From: JBBBNV01 sp037137075
GTDB taxonomy: Bacteria; Bacillota; Bacilli; Paenibacillales; NBRC-103111
Assembly (NCBI RefSeq): GCF_037137075.1
Contig: NZ_JBBBNV010000006.1
Span: 111,816 to 175,815 of the forward strand
Length of the DNA stretch: 64,000 nt
Direction of reading: 5' to 3'
A model generated the notes under the pieces. It had not been told where the DNA came from. It saw nothing but the letters and a program-made list of their open reading frames with translations, and ran no database searches. Position numbers and translations under genes: made by a program. Numbering within the stretch: position 1 is the stretch's first letter; each line of letters begins with the position of its first letter. Below are positions 7,729 to 17,493 of this stretch, one piece after another.

Positions 7729-9903
7729 ATGACAACGGCAGCCTATTTGGACGAACAGCTGCATGCTGGAAGAAAGGCGCTCCGGACGATTCCCGGCGCA
7801 CTCCTGCTCGGTTCGACGGGCGCCAGATTATGGGCGGACTATTTGGATGCCGCACCCGGATTTTCGGGACGGTTCGATTTTATACACAAAATTAACATTC
7901 CCTTGCTTTACACAGTGAAATGCAACCTTGCAGACAGCTTTGAGCCATGTCATACGGAATGGTTTGCAAGCCACCTGCTCATGGATTATTCCGATCACCG
8001 CCTGTCGCTGCATGAACGGAAATTTATTACCTGGAACGATTGCGCGGTTTCCTGCCAAACCTGGACGAACCGGAGCGGCAAGGATTTGATTCTTCATTTA
8101 AGTACATATGGAGACGCTTTCAACGAACGTCAGGGCGCCTTTTTGCACGGGGCATTTTCCGTCCCGCACTATAGCTTTGACCTCACGGGCGTTATTGCAG
8201 TCAGTGACTCGGCCTTGTTCGATGAGGTCGTGCTGAAGCCGGGGGAATCACGCTCCTTTATTATTTCCGCAGCGCTTGGCATTGCTGGTCAGGATAATTC
8301 GGATCTGCTTCAACAGCGTGCTTCCGACTATGCGACAAGCGGGCTGAAGCCGGAGGAGGCGCTAGCCCGCCATCAGGAGGAGTACGGGGCCTGGTTTGAG
8401 AAGGCGCCCAGCTTTACGAGCAGCGATCCGGTGTTGAACAAGACCTGGCTGTACCGCTGGTTCCTGCTGCGTCACAATTTGGCCGATCCGCAGTACGGTC
8501 ATTTGACTTATCCGTTGTTTTATGAAGGACGTTCACATAAGAAAAGCAAACGTCCCTTTGATAAGGGCGGCTGGGAGTTCAGCAAGCTTATTAACTTGTC
8601 CTCCCCGCTGCATATCATGGATGCCCGGTGGTATCACGATTCGGCTTATGCCGAGGGCGCATTGCAAAACATGAAGGCCTCGCCGAATGAGGAAGGCATG
8701 TTCTGCTGCTTGACCGTCGATACCGTCATGCACTCCTTCGCGAACTTCTCCTGCTGGGCCGCTTATCAGCTGTATTTGGTACACCGCAACCGGGAAGTCG
8801 TTGAGGAATTGCTGCCGGCGATGAAAAGCAATGTGCAGTCCTGGAAAACAGCCTACGGCAACGACCAGGATGAGCTGTTAACCGAGCCGAAGCATACCCG
8901 GACAGGCAAGGAATACCAGCCGAGCTATTGGTATTTCCACAATTATCCTCGTAATCCGAAGGATAAAACGACCTATACTCACTTGAAACGGGTGGACCGT
9001 GCGGTATATCACTACTTGAATACGCTGGGCGTGGCAAAGCTGTGCGAAGAGACAGGCGATGCAGATGCGGAAGCGTTCCACCGTCAGGCTGAGAGCATCA
9101 AGCAGGATATTCTGCAAAAGATGTGGGATGAAGAGAGCGATTATTTCTACGATCTGCATTATCAGACCGGGGAAAAGGCAATGGTCAAAAATATTGTCGG
9201 CATTTATCCCGGCTGGGCGCAAATCATCGAGGACCGGTTCAACGGCATGATAGAGCACTTGTTCAAGGAAGAGGAGTTCCATACGAAGTGCACCTTCCCT
9301 TCCGTTTCGGCTGATTGCCCGGCTTACGCGCCGGAGGGCGGCTGGATGGGCCATTTCGTCAAAGGGCGGAACGGATGCGTCTGGGACGGACCGACCTGGC
9401 CTTACACGAATTCAATTGCTCTGGATGCGCTCGCCAAAGAAAGTAAACGCCGTAACCATGAATTTGATAACCGCTTTGCACACTATTTAAGGGAATATTC
9501 GCTGCTGCACTTTATGCAGCGGGATTTAAATCAGCCGGGGCTGGTTGAGCATTACAACAGCGCTACGGGAGAGCCGCTGAGTGATGAGCAGGAATATAAC
9601 CATTCCTACTATATTGATTTAATCGTTACCCATGTCGCCGGGCTGACCGTAGAGGCTGATCGCATCGTGCTCGACCCGATCGACATCGGATTGGATTATT
9701 TTTGCCTGGATCGTGTGAAGGCGGCAGGCCAGCAGCTCAAAATTACCTACAAAAAGCCGGACGTTACAGCGGGCCCAGGCGATTTGGAGGCGGGCTACCA
9801 CATTTATGCGAACGGCCGGCTCGTATATGCGAGCGATGTGCTGGGCCGGGCTGAATTGCCTCTGCATGATCTGAGCAGGGGAGCGCCAGTGAACAAATCG
9901 TAA
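7729..9903 (+). CDS. MGH1/GH63-like (alpha/alpha)6-barrel glycoside hydrolase
   Basis: A 724-residue protein. The N-terminal third is beta-rich. From about residue 230 it shows the helical barrel pattern of clan GH-G enzymes (GH63, mannosylglycerate-hydrolase-like), with the diagnostic GCVWDGPTWPYTNS near residue 550. The aspartate of WDGPTW is the usual catalytic acid region of this group. The start is ATG 7729, not ATG 7714, because GGAGGTGAT at 7716-7724 is a near-perfect ribosome binding site for it. There is no signal peptide, so it should act in the cytoplasm on imported glycan fragments. It is first in a two-gene transcript with the sialidase-like gene at 9932. Fold assignment is good; substrate is unknown. 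Confidence 0.75.
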   Translation: MTTAAYLDEQLHAGRKALRTIPGALLLGSTGARLWADYLDAAPGFSGRFDFIHKINIPLLYTVKCNLADSFEPCHTEWFASHLLMDYSDHRLSLHERKFITWNDCAVSCQTWTNRSGKDLILHLSTYGDAFNERQGAFLHGAFSVPHYSFDLTGVIAVSDSALFDEVVLKPGESRSFIISAALGIAGQDNSDLLQQRASDYATSGLKPEEALARHQEEYGAWFEKAPSFTSSDPVLNKTWLYRWFLLRHNLADPQYGHLTYPLFYEGRSHKKSKRPFDKGGWEFSKLINLSSPLHIMDARWYHDSAYAEGALQNMKASPNEEGMFCCLTVDTVMHSFANFSCWAAYQLYLVHRNREVVEELLPAMKSNVQSWKTAYGNDQDELLTEPKHTRTGKEYQPSYWYFHNYPRNPKDKTTYTHLKRVDRAVYHYLNTLGVAKLCEETGDADAEAFHRQAESIKQDILQKMWDEESDYFYDLHYQTGEKAMVKNIVGIYPGWAQIIEDRFNGMIEHLFKEEEFHTKCTFPSVSADCPAYAPEGGWMGHFVKGRNGCVWDGPTWPYTNSIALDALAKESKRRNHEFDNRFAHYLREYSLLHFMQRDLNQPGLVEHYNSATGEPLSDEQEYNHSYYIDLIVTHVAGLTVEADRIVLDPIDIGLDYFCLDRVKAAGQQLKITYKKPDVTAGPGDLEAGYHIYANGRLVYASDVLGRAELPLHDLSRGAPVNKS

Positions 9904-9931
9904 GCAAAAAGAGAGAAGGGGTGTTTATCTG

Positions 9932-10999
9932 ATGACTCGTTTTAACGGTGTTGTCACGGCTTCGGAGACGAATCCGGCATGGAAGGAAGCGTTTTTGCCC
10001 ATTTTGCATCCGAATGACAGTCATGCCTCCAACCTGCTGGAGCTGGATAACGGGGATTTGCTGTGTGTCTGGTTTACAGGCAGCGGAGAAGGGAATCCCG
10101 ATACGAATGTTGTGATGTCCAGATTGCCTGCGGGCAGCTCGCAGTGGACCATACCTGTTCAGCTTTCAAGCGATCCGGAGCGCTCCGAGCAAAACCCGGT
10201 TTTGTTCCAAGCGCCGGATGGCAAGCTATGGCTGTTCCATACCTCGAATGAGCCGCATGACCAGAAAACCTCCCGTGTCGCATACCGTACCTCCGATGAC
10301 CGCGGAGTAACCTGGGGGCCAACGGAGGTGCTGTTTGACCGTATCGGTATCTTTTTGAGACAGCCGCCGATTGTGCTGAGCAATGGAGATTGGCTGCTGC
10401 CCGCTTATTACTGCAAGCTGGATGGGCATTACAGTGTGGTGCAGATTAGTACGGATCAAGGTAAAACCTGGACGGAATACGAGGTAGAGGGCAGTATCCA
10501 CCGGGTGCAAATGAGTGTTGTGGAGCTGGGCGCAGGCAAGCTGTTCGCCGTTTTCCGCAGTCGGCAGGCCGAACGGATTTATACAAGCACCTCTACCGAT
10601 TATGGAAGAACGTGGACTGTGCCGGTGAAGAGCGAACTGGCCAACAACAATTCCTCTATTCAGATGACCCGGCTGCAAAACGGGCACCTGGCCTTAATTT
10701 TTAACAACTCCACGATGGAGCGCGATCAGTTCCGCTGGGTGCAGCGCAAGGGAGAATTCCGTAAAAAACCGCTGCGCACCCCGCTCACGCTGGCTATTTC
10801 GGAGGACGAAGGGAAAACCTGGCCGTACTTCCGCAATGTGCAGATGGCAGATTTGGAATACAAGGACAGTGAAATCGGGTATTCGTACCCTTCTATTATC
10901 GGGACGCGCGATGGAAATATTCATGTCTCTTTTTCCTACCTGCGCAAGGCCATCAAGCATGTTTGCCTGAATGAGTCCTGGGTGAAAGAAAACAATTAA
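9932..10999 (+). CDS. sialidase-like BNR/Asp-box beta-propeller protein, copy B
   Basis: A 355-residue cytoplasmic protein with four Asp-boxes (TSDDRGVTW, STDQGKTW, STDYGRTW, SEDEGKTW). It lacks a canonical FRIP/YRIP motif and a signal peptide, as copy A does. AAGGGGTG sits upstream of ATG 9932, 28 nt after the previous stop. The two copies share architecture but little beyond the Asp-boxes and short motifs such as NNNS and SYP, so they probably act on different linkages. The context of an MGH1-like hydrolase, GH95 and esterase suggests removal of an acidic or deoxy-sugar side-chain residue. I would not call it a neuraminidase without assay data. Confidence 0.75.
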   Translation: MTRFNGVVTASETNPAWKEAFLPILHPNDSHASNLLELDNGDLLCVWFTGSGEGNPDTNVVMSRLPAGSSQWTIPVQLSSDPERSEQNPVLFQAPDGKLWLFHTSNEPHDQKTSRVAYRTSDDRGVTWGPTEVLFDRIGIFLRQPPIVLSNGDWLLPAYYCKLDGHYSVVQISTDQGKTWTEYEVEGSIHRVQMSVVELGAGKLFAVFRSRQAERIYTSTSTDYGRTWTVPVKSELANNNSSIQMTRLQNGHLALIFNNSTMERDQFRWVQRKGEFRKKPLRTPLTLAISEDEGKTWPYFRNVQMADLEYKDSEIGYSYPSIIGTRDGNIHVSFSYLRKAIKHVCLNESWVKENN

Positions 11000-11224
11000 C
11001 GCACAGCGCACACATGAGCCGGAGCCTGACCAGTGCAAAGCAGGAGCCGGAGCTTAGCGGAAGCAGACAGATAGGGGAAAGGAATGGCCAGGCCGAAGCG
11101 GGCTCCCTCCGGTAATGACGCAGGAAGCTTGAAGCTGCAGGGCCATCCCTTTCCAAATGAATATCCTATGGATAGTCAAACGAAGATTCACGCTACAAAA
11201 TTTATAGGCCTGAGGAGAGTGCTC

Positions 11225-12103
11225 ATGAACGGGAGAATTGAGCATTTAAGCGGTGACTTGTTTTTTGATGAGCATTTGGACATTTTCGTAAATCGTGAGT
11301 TGGAATCGTTTACAACGTCGCGCCATACGCACGATTTTGTTGAAATTAGCTACGTGGGTGAAGGGAGCGGCTATCATTACATTGAGGATCAGGTCATCCC
11401 GGTAAAACAGGGCGATCTGTTTGTCATTCCGATCGGCACGTCGCATGTGTTCCGTCCTTCATCTCCGAAACAGGACAAAATGCTTGTCATTTACAACTGT
11501 ATTTTTCGTGTAGAGGTGCTGGAAAACTGGAAGAATCTGCTGCAGGCTGATTCCGTCACTTATAACTCGGTATATTATCCGTCTCAATGTCCGGAGAGGT
11601 GGCTGCATTTTCAGGATAAGCATGATACGTTTTCCGCCATGTTCCAGACGATGTACTGGGAATACACGAACCGGAGCTCAGGCTTTGATACGATTTTGAC
11701 AGCGATGCTGATTCAGCTGCTGGTTCTTTTGCAGCGGTTTGAGCTGAAGAACGATACAGAAGATTCCGTGTCCTTCCGCATGCTGGAGGAAGTGGTGCAT
11801 TTCATCAAAAGCAATTATACCGAGAATATTACGGTGCAGCATGTATCGAATTACTTTTTTCTCAGCGCAAGCCATTTTCAGCGGCTATTTAAAAAATCCA
11901 CCGGCGTCTCCTTCACACAATATCTGCAAAATGTGCGGATTCAAAAATGTTGTGAGCTGCTGAAATCGACGGATATCCCGATTTACCAGATTGCCAATCA
12001 AATCGGCTATCAGGACATGAAGTTTTTCCATGCGCTGTTCCGCAAAAAGACGGGGGTTACGCCAAGGCAGTACCGGCAAAATTTCCAGGAGCTTGAAGTT
12101 TAA
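11225..12103 (+). CDS. AraC-family transcriptional regulator
   Basis: A 292-residue protein with an N-terminal cupin-like sensor (HTHDFVEISYVGEG and VKQGDLFVIPIGTSH at about residues 30-85) and a C-terminal double helix-turn-helix. The latter shows the AraC signature IANQIGYQDMKFFHALFRKK and GVTPRQYRQ near the end. Start ATG 11225 has AGGAG at 11213-11217; the upstream in-frame ATGs at 11084 and 11168 would add a low-quality extension. It is the only dedicated regulator in the window. AraC proteins typically bind two direct half-sites about 21 bp apart and contact the -35 region, which is what the repeated CCTATAA promoters look like, so it is the leading candidate for controlling them. Its own upstream region lacks the motif. 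Confidence 0.92.
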   Translation: MNGRIEHLSGDLFFDEHLDIFVNRELESFTTSRHTHDFVEISYVGEGSGYHYIEDQVIPVKQGDLFVIPIGTSHVFRPSSPKQDKMLVIYNCIFRVEVLENWKNLLQADSVTYNSVYYPSQCPERWLHFQDKHDTFSAMFQTMYWEYTNRSSGFDTILTAMLIQLLVLLQRFELKNDTEDSVSFRMLEEVVHFIKSNYTENITVQHVSNYFFLSASHFQRLFKKSTGVSFTQYLQNVRIQKCCELLKSTDIPIYQIANQIGYQDMKFFHALFRKKTGVTPRQYRQNFQELEV

Positions 12104-12188
12104 ATCGAATGAACCGGCGTGACTTATTCGGGGCTAACCATCGTTATGGAGGGCTCCTTTTATTTATTGCCAGAAGGAAGGGAAGACC

Positions 12189-13211
12189 ATGTGGGGACCG
12201 GATGCTTATTTGGAGCACCTTAACGAGAAGGCATACAAAGAATATCGCAAAAAAACGGAAGAAAGCTGGCTGAATCGGAAGAGCGTGGTGCGGACGCAGC
12301 TGGTGAAGGTGCTGGGCGGCTTCCCGGCTGAGGGGGGAGCGCTGGAGCCGGAGGTGCTGGAGCGAATTGAACGAGAGGACCATGTGGTGGAGCGGGTAGC
12401 TTTTTCTACGGAGCAAAACCTGCGGATGCTGGCTTATGTGCTTGTGCCGAAGGGACTCAAGGGAAAGGCGCCGGCCGTGCTGGCCTGGCACGGGCATGGC
12501 CACGGCAGCCGTGAGGTTATCGGGATACGTCCGGATGGTTCTTTTGACGATAGCGGAGCTGCTAACCCGGGGCATTTCGCGCTTGAGCTTGTACGAAGGG
12601 GGCTGATCGTTGTTGCCCCGGAAATTATCGGCTTCGGGGACCGGAGGCTGGCTTCGGATCAGGCCAAGGACCCGACCCGCAACAGCTCCTGCGCCCCGCT
12701 TGCCGCACGCCTGCTGCTGCATGGCAAAACGCTGGCCGGACTGCGAATATACGAAGCCAGGCGGACGCTGGATTACATACTGACCCGATCGGATGTCAAC
12801 ACGGCGCGTATTGGCTGTGCGGGCTTTTCGGGAGGGGGCCTCGTAGCGGCCTTCTCCGCTGCATTGGACAACCGCATTCAAGCGGTCGTCCTTTGTGCGT
12901 TTACGAGCACGTTTAGAGGGAGTCTGCTTGCCAGAGGGCACTGTATTGACAATTATTTGCCAGGCATGCTTTCGGAAGCTGACCTTCCCGACCTAATCGG
13001 GCTAACCGCGCCGCGGTCATTATTTGTCGAATCAGGGGAGCTTGACCCGTTGTTTCCTGTCGATTCTGTGCGGGAGGCTGTCCGGCGCCTGCAGGAAATT
13101 TATGTTCAGGAGGAGGCTGAGGGCCGGCTTCAGTCCGATTTATTTCCCGGGAAACATGAAGTATCCGGGCGGGCTTCCTTTGACTGGCTGGCGAATCAGC
13201 TGAAAGCATGA
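12189..13211 (+). CDS. alpha/beta-hydrolase, probable carbohydrate esterase
   Basis: A 340-residue cytoplasmic alpha/beta-hydrolase. The triad is readable: nucleophile S214 in GFSGGG, D286 in SGELDP and H323 in GKHEV. An oxyanion-type HGHGHG occurs at residues 101-106. The size and the HCIDNYLPGM stretch resemble acetyl-xylan-esterase-like and dienelactone-hydrolase-like proteins often found in glycan loci. A role in removing acetyl or methyl esters from imported oligosaccharides is likely. GGAAGGGAAG precedes the ATG. It lies 85 nt after the AraC gene with no terminator between them. The substrate is inferred from context. Confidence 0.8.
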   Translation: MWGPDAYLEHLNEKAYKEYRKKTEESWLNRKSVVRTQLVKVLGGFPAEGGALEPEVLERIEREDHVVERVAFSTEQNLRMLAYVLVPKGLKGKAPAVLAWHGHGHGSREVIGIRPDGSFDDSGAANPGHFALELVRRGLIVVAPEIIGFGDRRLASDQAKDPTRNSSCAPLAARLLLHGKTLAGLRIYEARRTLDYILTRSDVNTARIGCAGFSGGGLVAAFSAALDNRIQAVVLCAFTSTFRGSLLARGHCIDNYLPGMLSEADLPDLIGLTAPRSLFVESGELDPLFPVDSVREAVRRLQEIYVQEEAEGRLQSDLFPGKHEVSGRASFDWLANQLKA

Positions 13212-13215
13212 TTCC

Positions 13216-13269
13216 CCTATAGAGTAAGTAAACACCACCTATAAACGGCTTTTTTTCGAGAGTTATAAT
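13216..13269 (+). promoter_or_regulatory. composite promoter P3
   Basis: CCTATAG (13216-13222) and CCTATAA (13238-13244) are 22 bp apart, with a perfect TATAAT -10 at 13264-13269. Span is 54 nt. It begins 4 nt after the esterase stop and drives the ABC import operon starting at 13391. The right half is embedded in TAAACACCACCTATAAACG, very similar to the right half of P4. Confidence 0.65.
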
Positions 13270-13390
13270 GAATAAAGTCAAAATGAGACCAGACTGTAAG
13301 GACTCAGCTTTAACTAGGAAATGAGACGGTGGAAATGCAAAAATGAAACCGTTATCAACAGAACATTCAAAAGTCTGCGGGAGGTGCCGC

Positions 13391-14512
13391 ATGGGGCGTA
13401 TTTTGTTAAATCATGTGGAGAAGCGGTATGGTAAAGACAAGCTTTATGCTGTAAAGGATTTTAATCTGGAAATACGCGATGGCGAGTTTTTGGTCATGGT
13501 CGGTCCTTCCGGCTGTGGAAAATCCACAACGCTGCGGATGATTGCCGGCTTGGAGGAAATTACCTCCGGAGAGCTGTATATCGGGGATACGCTGGTTAAT
13601 GATTTGCCGCCCAAGGACAGGGATATCGCAATGGTGTTCCAAAACTATGCGCTGTACCCGAATATGAGCGTGTATGAGAATATCGCATTCGGCCTGCGGC
13701 TGCGCAAAATGCCCAAGCATGAAATCGATTTAGCGGTTAAAAAAACAGCGCGGAAGCTGGAAATCGAGCCTTATTTGGACCGGAAGCCAAGACAGCTCTC
13801 CGGCGGTCAGCGGCAGCGTGTGGCCCTCGGCCGGGCGATTGTCCGTAACCCTCAAGTATTCTTGATGGATGAGCCGCTGTCGAATCTCGACGCCAAGCTG
13901 CGGGTGCAGATGCGGACGGAAATTATTAGCTTGCACAAGCAGCTCGGCGTAACGATGGTCTATGTTACTCACGACCAGGTTGAGGCGATGACTATGGGGC
14001 ATCGTATCGTAGTCATGAAGGACGGCATTATTCAGCAGGCCGATACACCGAAGGAAATCTACAACAATCCGCGGAATATGTTCGTTGCCGGGTTTATTGG
14101 TACTCCTCCGATTAATTTCATTGAAGGAAAAGTGCTGGAAGGCGAGAATGGTCTGCTCGAGTTCCATACGAACCGTCACTGCTTGCGGATTCCGGCCGAG
14201 GCTTCCAAAAGGTTGAAGGAGAAGAAGCAGGTGAACCGCACAGTTGTGCTTGGTATCCGCTGCGAGAACATTCATTTGGAGTCTAACAAGCTGGAGGCCT
14301 TTCCACATTCGAAGGTTAAAGGGGTTCAAAAAATTAGCGAGCTGATGGGCGCGGATATGCATCTGTATGTGGATATCGGTATGGCGAAGATGCTTATTGT
14401 CAGAACCGATTCCGGGCATGCCGGGGTGGATAACGAAACGCTCACTATGGCATTTGATATGAACAAGGCGATTTTCTTCGACAGAGATACGACAGAGAAT
14501 CTTGCGTACTAA
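13391..14512 (+). CDS. msmK: sugar ABC transporter ATP-binding protein (MsmK/UgpC type)
   Basis: A 373-residue ATPase of the carbohydrate-uptake CUT1 class, energising import at the cytoplasmic face. Motifs include Walker A GPSGCGKST, the Q-loop region VFQNYALYPNMS, signature LSGGQRQR, Walker B VFLMDEPLSNLDA and switch VTHD. A TOBE-type C-terminal domain starts near residue 240. ATG 13391 is preceded by GGGAGGTG, so I prefer it to the in-frame start at 13343. It is the only CUT1 ATPase in the window although there are two permease pairs (17.5-19.4 kb and 43.5-45.5 kb), so it probably serves both, as MsmK does in other Firmicutes. The symbol marks the orthologue type. Confidence 0.9.
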   Translation: MGRILLNHVEKRYGKDKLYAVKDFNLEIRDGEFLVMVGPSGCGKSTTLRMIAGLEEITSGELYIGDTLVNDLPPKDRDIAMVFQNYALYPNMSVYENIAFGLRLRKMPKHEIDLAVKKTARKLEIEPYLDRKPRQLSGGQRQRVALGRAIVRNPQVFLMDEPLSNLDAKLRVQMRTEIISLHKQLGVTMVYVTHDQVEAMTMGHRIVVMKDGIIQQADTPKEIYNNPRNMFVAGFIGTPPINFIEGKVLEGENGLLEFHTNRHCLRIPAEASKRLKEKKQVNRTVVLGIRCENIHLESNKLEAFPHSKVKGVQKISELMGADMHLYVDIGMAKMLIVRTDSGHAGVDNETLTMAFDMNKAIFFDRDTTENLAY

Positions 14513-14532
14513 AGAACATCGGAGGGATGGAG

Positions 14533-17493
14533 TTGAAGTTGTCATCTCGGACTCGGGCTTTTATTGCCATGCTGCTAGTAGGCACGCTTGTGCTGACGCC
14601 GGTGGTTCCGGGTTCAGCGAATACAGCGGCGACAACGGCGACGTCGGGGGAATCGACCCAATCGCCGGCAGCCGGGCAGTTGTTGAACCCGTTAAAGCAA
14701 TTAGAGCCAAGCTATTTGGACATGTTGGAGAAATGGAAGCAAGAAGGCGCTAACGGCGACCATACCGCCAAAGTTACAATTCCCGGTACAGCGGTAACTG
14801 GACGCTCAAGCAATGCTACGGCTGTAGAGGAGTCGTATAACGGCAAGAATCATGTTTTGGTTTGGAAATCGAACGAGGATGAATGGATTGAATATGAGGC
14901 GGATATCGCTCAGGGTGGCTTGTATACAATTGAAATGGCGTATCACCCGTTTGTCGGCACCAAAAACCGCAAGCCGATTGCCATTAATTTGACGGTGGAT
15001 GGCGTCAATTCGTTTCAGGAATCCAAGTCGATTGAGCTGTACCGGCACTGGAAGGACCGGCTTCCGATTAAAAGAGATGAACGCGGTGACGAAATACGTC
15101 CGGTTGCCGATGATATCTCTGGCTGGATGACCTGGAAGCTGCGCGATATGACCGGCTCCTACGAAGATCCGCTGACCTGGTATTTGAAGCCGGGCAAGCA
15201 CAAAATCCGGTTAGCCAGCAGCGATCCGTTCGCATTGGAGTCCATTACTCTGCAAGCGCCGGACAAAGTGGAAAGCTATGAGGCAGTGCGCAAAGCGCAG
15301 CCTGCAGCAGCACCCGTACAAGCGGAGCCGGTTGTTTTGGAAGCCGAAATAGTCGATTGGAAAAGTGATTCCTCTGTGGCTCTCGGGTATGACAACAATA
15401 TTGCGTCCACCCCGCGCGTACAAGGGCAAATTACGTATAATGTGATTGACGGCTCCAGATGGTCATCGAACAATCAGGAGATCAGCTGGACTATCAATGT
15501 GCCGGAAACCGGCTATTACAAAATGGCGTTTCGCGGAGAGCAATCCTATGTGTCCAACCGCTCCTCCTTCCGCCAAATTATGATTAACGGCAAGGTTCCC
15601 TTTTCAGAGCTGAAGGCTTACCGGTTCATGTATGAATCGGGAATGAGAGGAATACCGCTGGCCGATGAAAAAGACGAGCCGTATGAGTTTTATTTGAACA
15701 AAGGCGCCAATACATTGACCATGCGTGTTATTCAGGCTCCGTTTACTTCAGTTGTAAACGACTTGAATGATGCGATCACGTCGATGCTCAAAATGTATGA
15801 TGATTTGAAAACCTTGACCGGCGGCATTGACGATAAAAACCGGACTTGGGATTTGAAAAAGGATTTGCCGGGCTTTTTGGAGGAACTGAAAGCGCTGTCC
15901 GCCCGCATTGATGAAATCCGTACTCGCCAGGAGCAAATTAACGGCCGGCCGGATGCTGTCTCCCAGGCTCTTGTCACCGTGCGCAGGGATATTGATGTGC
16001 TGCTGCGGGACCCGGATGAGATTCCGTACAATTCAAGCCGCTTTATCCGGCTGCAGGAGCGCGTAAATGAGCAAATCAAGCAGCTCAGCAGTCAGCCGCT
16101 GGCACTGGATCGCATCTATGTGGTTCCGGCCGAGCAGCCGTATCCGAAAATGGTCGCTTCGACCTATGAAACCATTGAAGGCGCGATTGTGAATTTCTTT
16201 TATTCCTTCCGGGCCAAAGGGGACCGGAAATCGGACCCAAGCGTGCTGGATGTGTGGATGCTGAGGGGACGCGATTACGTTAATATGGTGCAGAACCTCG
16301 CCGATGAAACATTCACGCCAAAAACCGGCATCAAGGTTCGGGTTAACCTGCTGAAGGACGAAAGCCAGCTCGTGCTTATGAATGCGGCGGGAATGGCGCC
16401 TGATGTGGCGATGGGCGTGCCGCAGGATACCCAGTTTGACTATGCGATTCGGGGCGGGATTTACAACCTGAAGCAATTCCCGGATTTCGACGAATATGCG
16501 AAGCAGTTCTCCCCAGGGACATGGCCGGCTTTTTATTATGACGGCGGGTACTACGGTGTTCCCGAAACTCAGGAGTTCCGGGTGCTGTATTACCGGAAGG
16601 ATATTTTACAGCGGCTCGGCCTGAAGGTTCCCGATACATGGGAGGACCTGTACAAGATGCTGCCGATTTTGCAGCAGAACGGAATGAACTTTACGCCGGT
16701 TGAGCGCAACGTCTTTTTGCAGATGCACGGGTTTGAATATTATACCCAGGACGGGTCCAAGACAGGGCTGACCGCCGAGAAAAGCTTCGAGGCATTCAAG
16801 CAGTGGACCGATCTGCAAAATAAATATGCGATTGACCAGCAAATGGACCGGTTTTATCAGCATTTCCGCGATGGCAGCTACCCGATGGGGGTTGCGGACT
16901 TGAGCACCTATTTGCAATTAAGCGTCGCAGCTCCCGAGCTGAACGGCTTGTGGGGGGTCGCTCCAATTCCGGGCGTTCGCCAAGAGGATGGAACGGTGGC
17001 GCGCTGGATGGGCGGCAACATGCTCTCGTCGTTTATTTTGCAAAACGGCCAGCACAAGCAGGAGAGCTGGGAATTCCTGAAATGGTGGACCTCCGCCGAT
17101 ATTCAAGCGCGCTACGGTACAGACCTGGAAACGCTTAATGGCGTGACGTTCCGCTGGTTTACCTCCAATGTAGAAGCATTTGCCGAGCTTCCCTGGAAGG
17201 ATGATGACCTCAATGCCATTCTGGAGCAGTGGAGATGGTTCAGGGAAATTCCGAACGTGCCGGGCAGCTATTTGATGGAGCGTGAGATAAACAACGCCTG
17301 GAACCGGACTGTCGTGGACGGAATGAATTACCGGACATCGCTTGAAACCTCTGCCAAGGAAATGGATGGGGAAATCCGTCGTAAGCTGCAGGAATTTAAA
17401 TTTCTTGATAAAGAAGGCCGCATGATTCGTTCCATGAATTTGCCGGTCATTACGAAGCCTTGGGAAGGGGGCGACCGATATGTTAAAAAGTGA
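14533..17493 (+). CDS. giant solute-binding protein with N-terminal CBM-like modules
   Basis: A 986-residue secreted protein. Residues 1-30 form a signal peptide (RAFIAMLLVGTLVLTP, cleavage after PGSA). There is no lipobox cysteine, unlike the binding proteins at 48777 and 51420. Two beta-rich, carbohydrate-binding-module-like regions span about 75-240 and 265-400 (each with phrases such as GLYTIEMAYHPFVG or GYYKMAFRGEQSY). A helical connector follows at about 400-510. A CUT1 solute-binding domain covers the last 430 residues (YYRKDILQRLGLKVPDTWED, then WEFLKWWTS). GGAGGG at 14521-14526 abuts ATG 14527 but is well placed for TTG 14533, which I take as the start. It is followed by its two permeases. 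Confidence 0.8.
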   Translation: MKLSSRTRAFIAMLLVGTLVLTPVVPGSANTAATTATSGESTQSPAAGQLLNPLKQLEPSYLDMLEKWKQEGANGDHTAKVTIPGTAVTGRSSNATAVEESYNGKNHVLVWKSNEDEWIEYEADIAQGGLYTIEMAYHPFVGTKNRKPIAINLTVDGVNSFQESKSIELYRHWKDRLPIKRDERGDEIRPVADDISGWMTWKLRDMTGSYEDPLTWYLKPGKHKIRLASSDPFALESITLQAPDKVESYEAVRKAQPAAAPVQAEPVVLEAEIVDWKSDSSVALGYDNNIASTPRVQGQITYNVIDGSRWSSNNQEISWTINVPETGYYKMAFRGEQSYVSNRSSFRQIMINGKVPFSELKAYRFMYESGMRGIPLADEKDEPYEFYLNKGANTLTMRVIQAPFTSVVNDLNDAITSMLKMYDDLKTLTGGIDDKNRTWDLKKDLPGFLEELKALSARIDEIRTRQEQINGRPDAVSQALVTVRRDIDVLLRDPDEIPYNSSRFIRLQERVNEQIKQLSSQPLALDRIYVVPAEQPYPKMVASTYETIEGAIVNFFYSFRAKGDRKSDPSVLDVWMLRGRDYVNMVQNLADETFTPKTGIKVRVNLLKDESQLVLMNAAGMAPDVAMGVPQDTQFDYAIRGGIYNLKQFPDFDEYAKQFSPGTWPAFYYDGGYYGVPETQEFRVLYYRKDILQRLGLKVPDTWEDLYKMLPILQQNGMNFTPVERNVFLQMHGFEYYTQDGSKTGLTAEKSFEAFKQWTDLQNKYAIDQQMDRFYQHFRDGSYPMGVADLSTYLQLSVAAPELNGLWGVAPIPGVRQEDGTVARWMGGNMLSSFILQNGQHKQESWEFLKWWTSADIQARYGTDLETLNGVTFRWFTSNVEAFAELPWKDDDLNAILEQWRWFREIPNVPGSYLMEREINNAWNRTVVDGMNYRTSLETSAKEMDGEIRRKLQEFKFLDKEGRMIRSMNLPVITKPWEGGDRYVKK

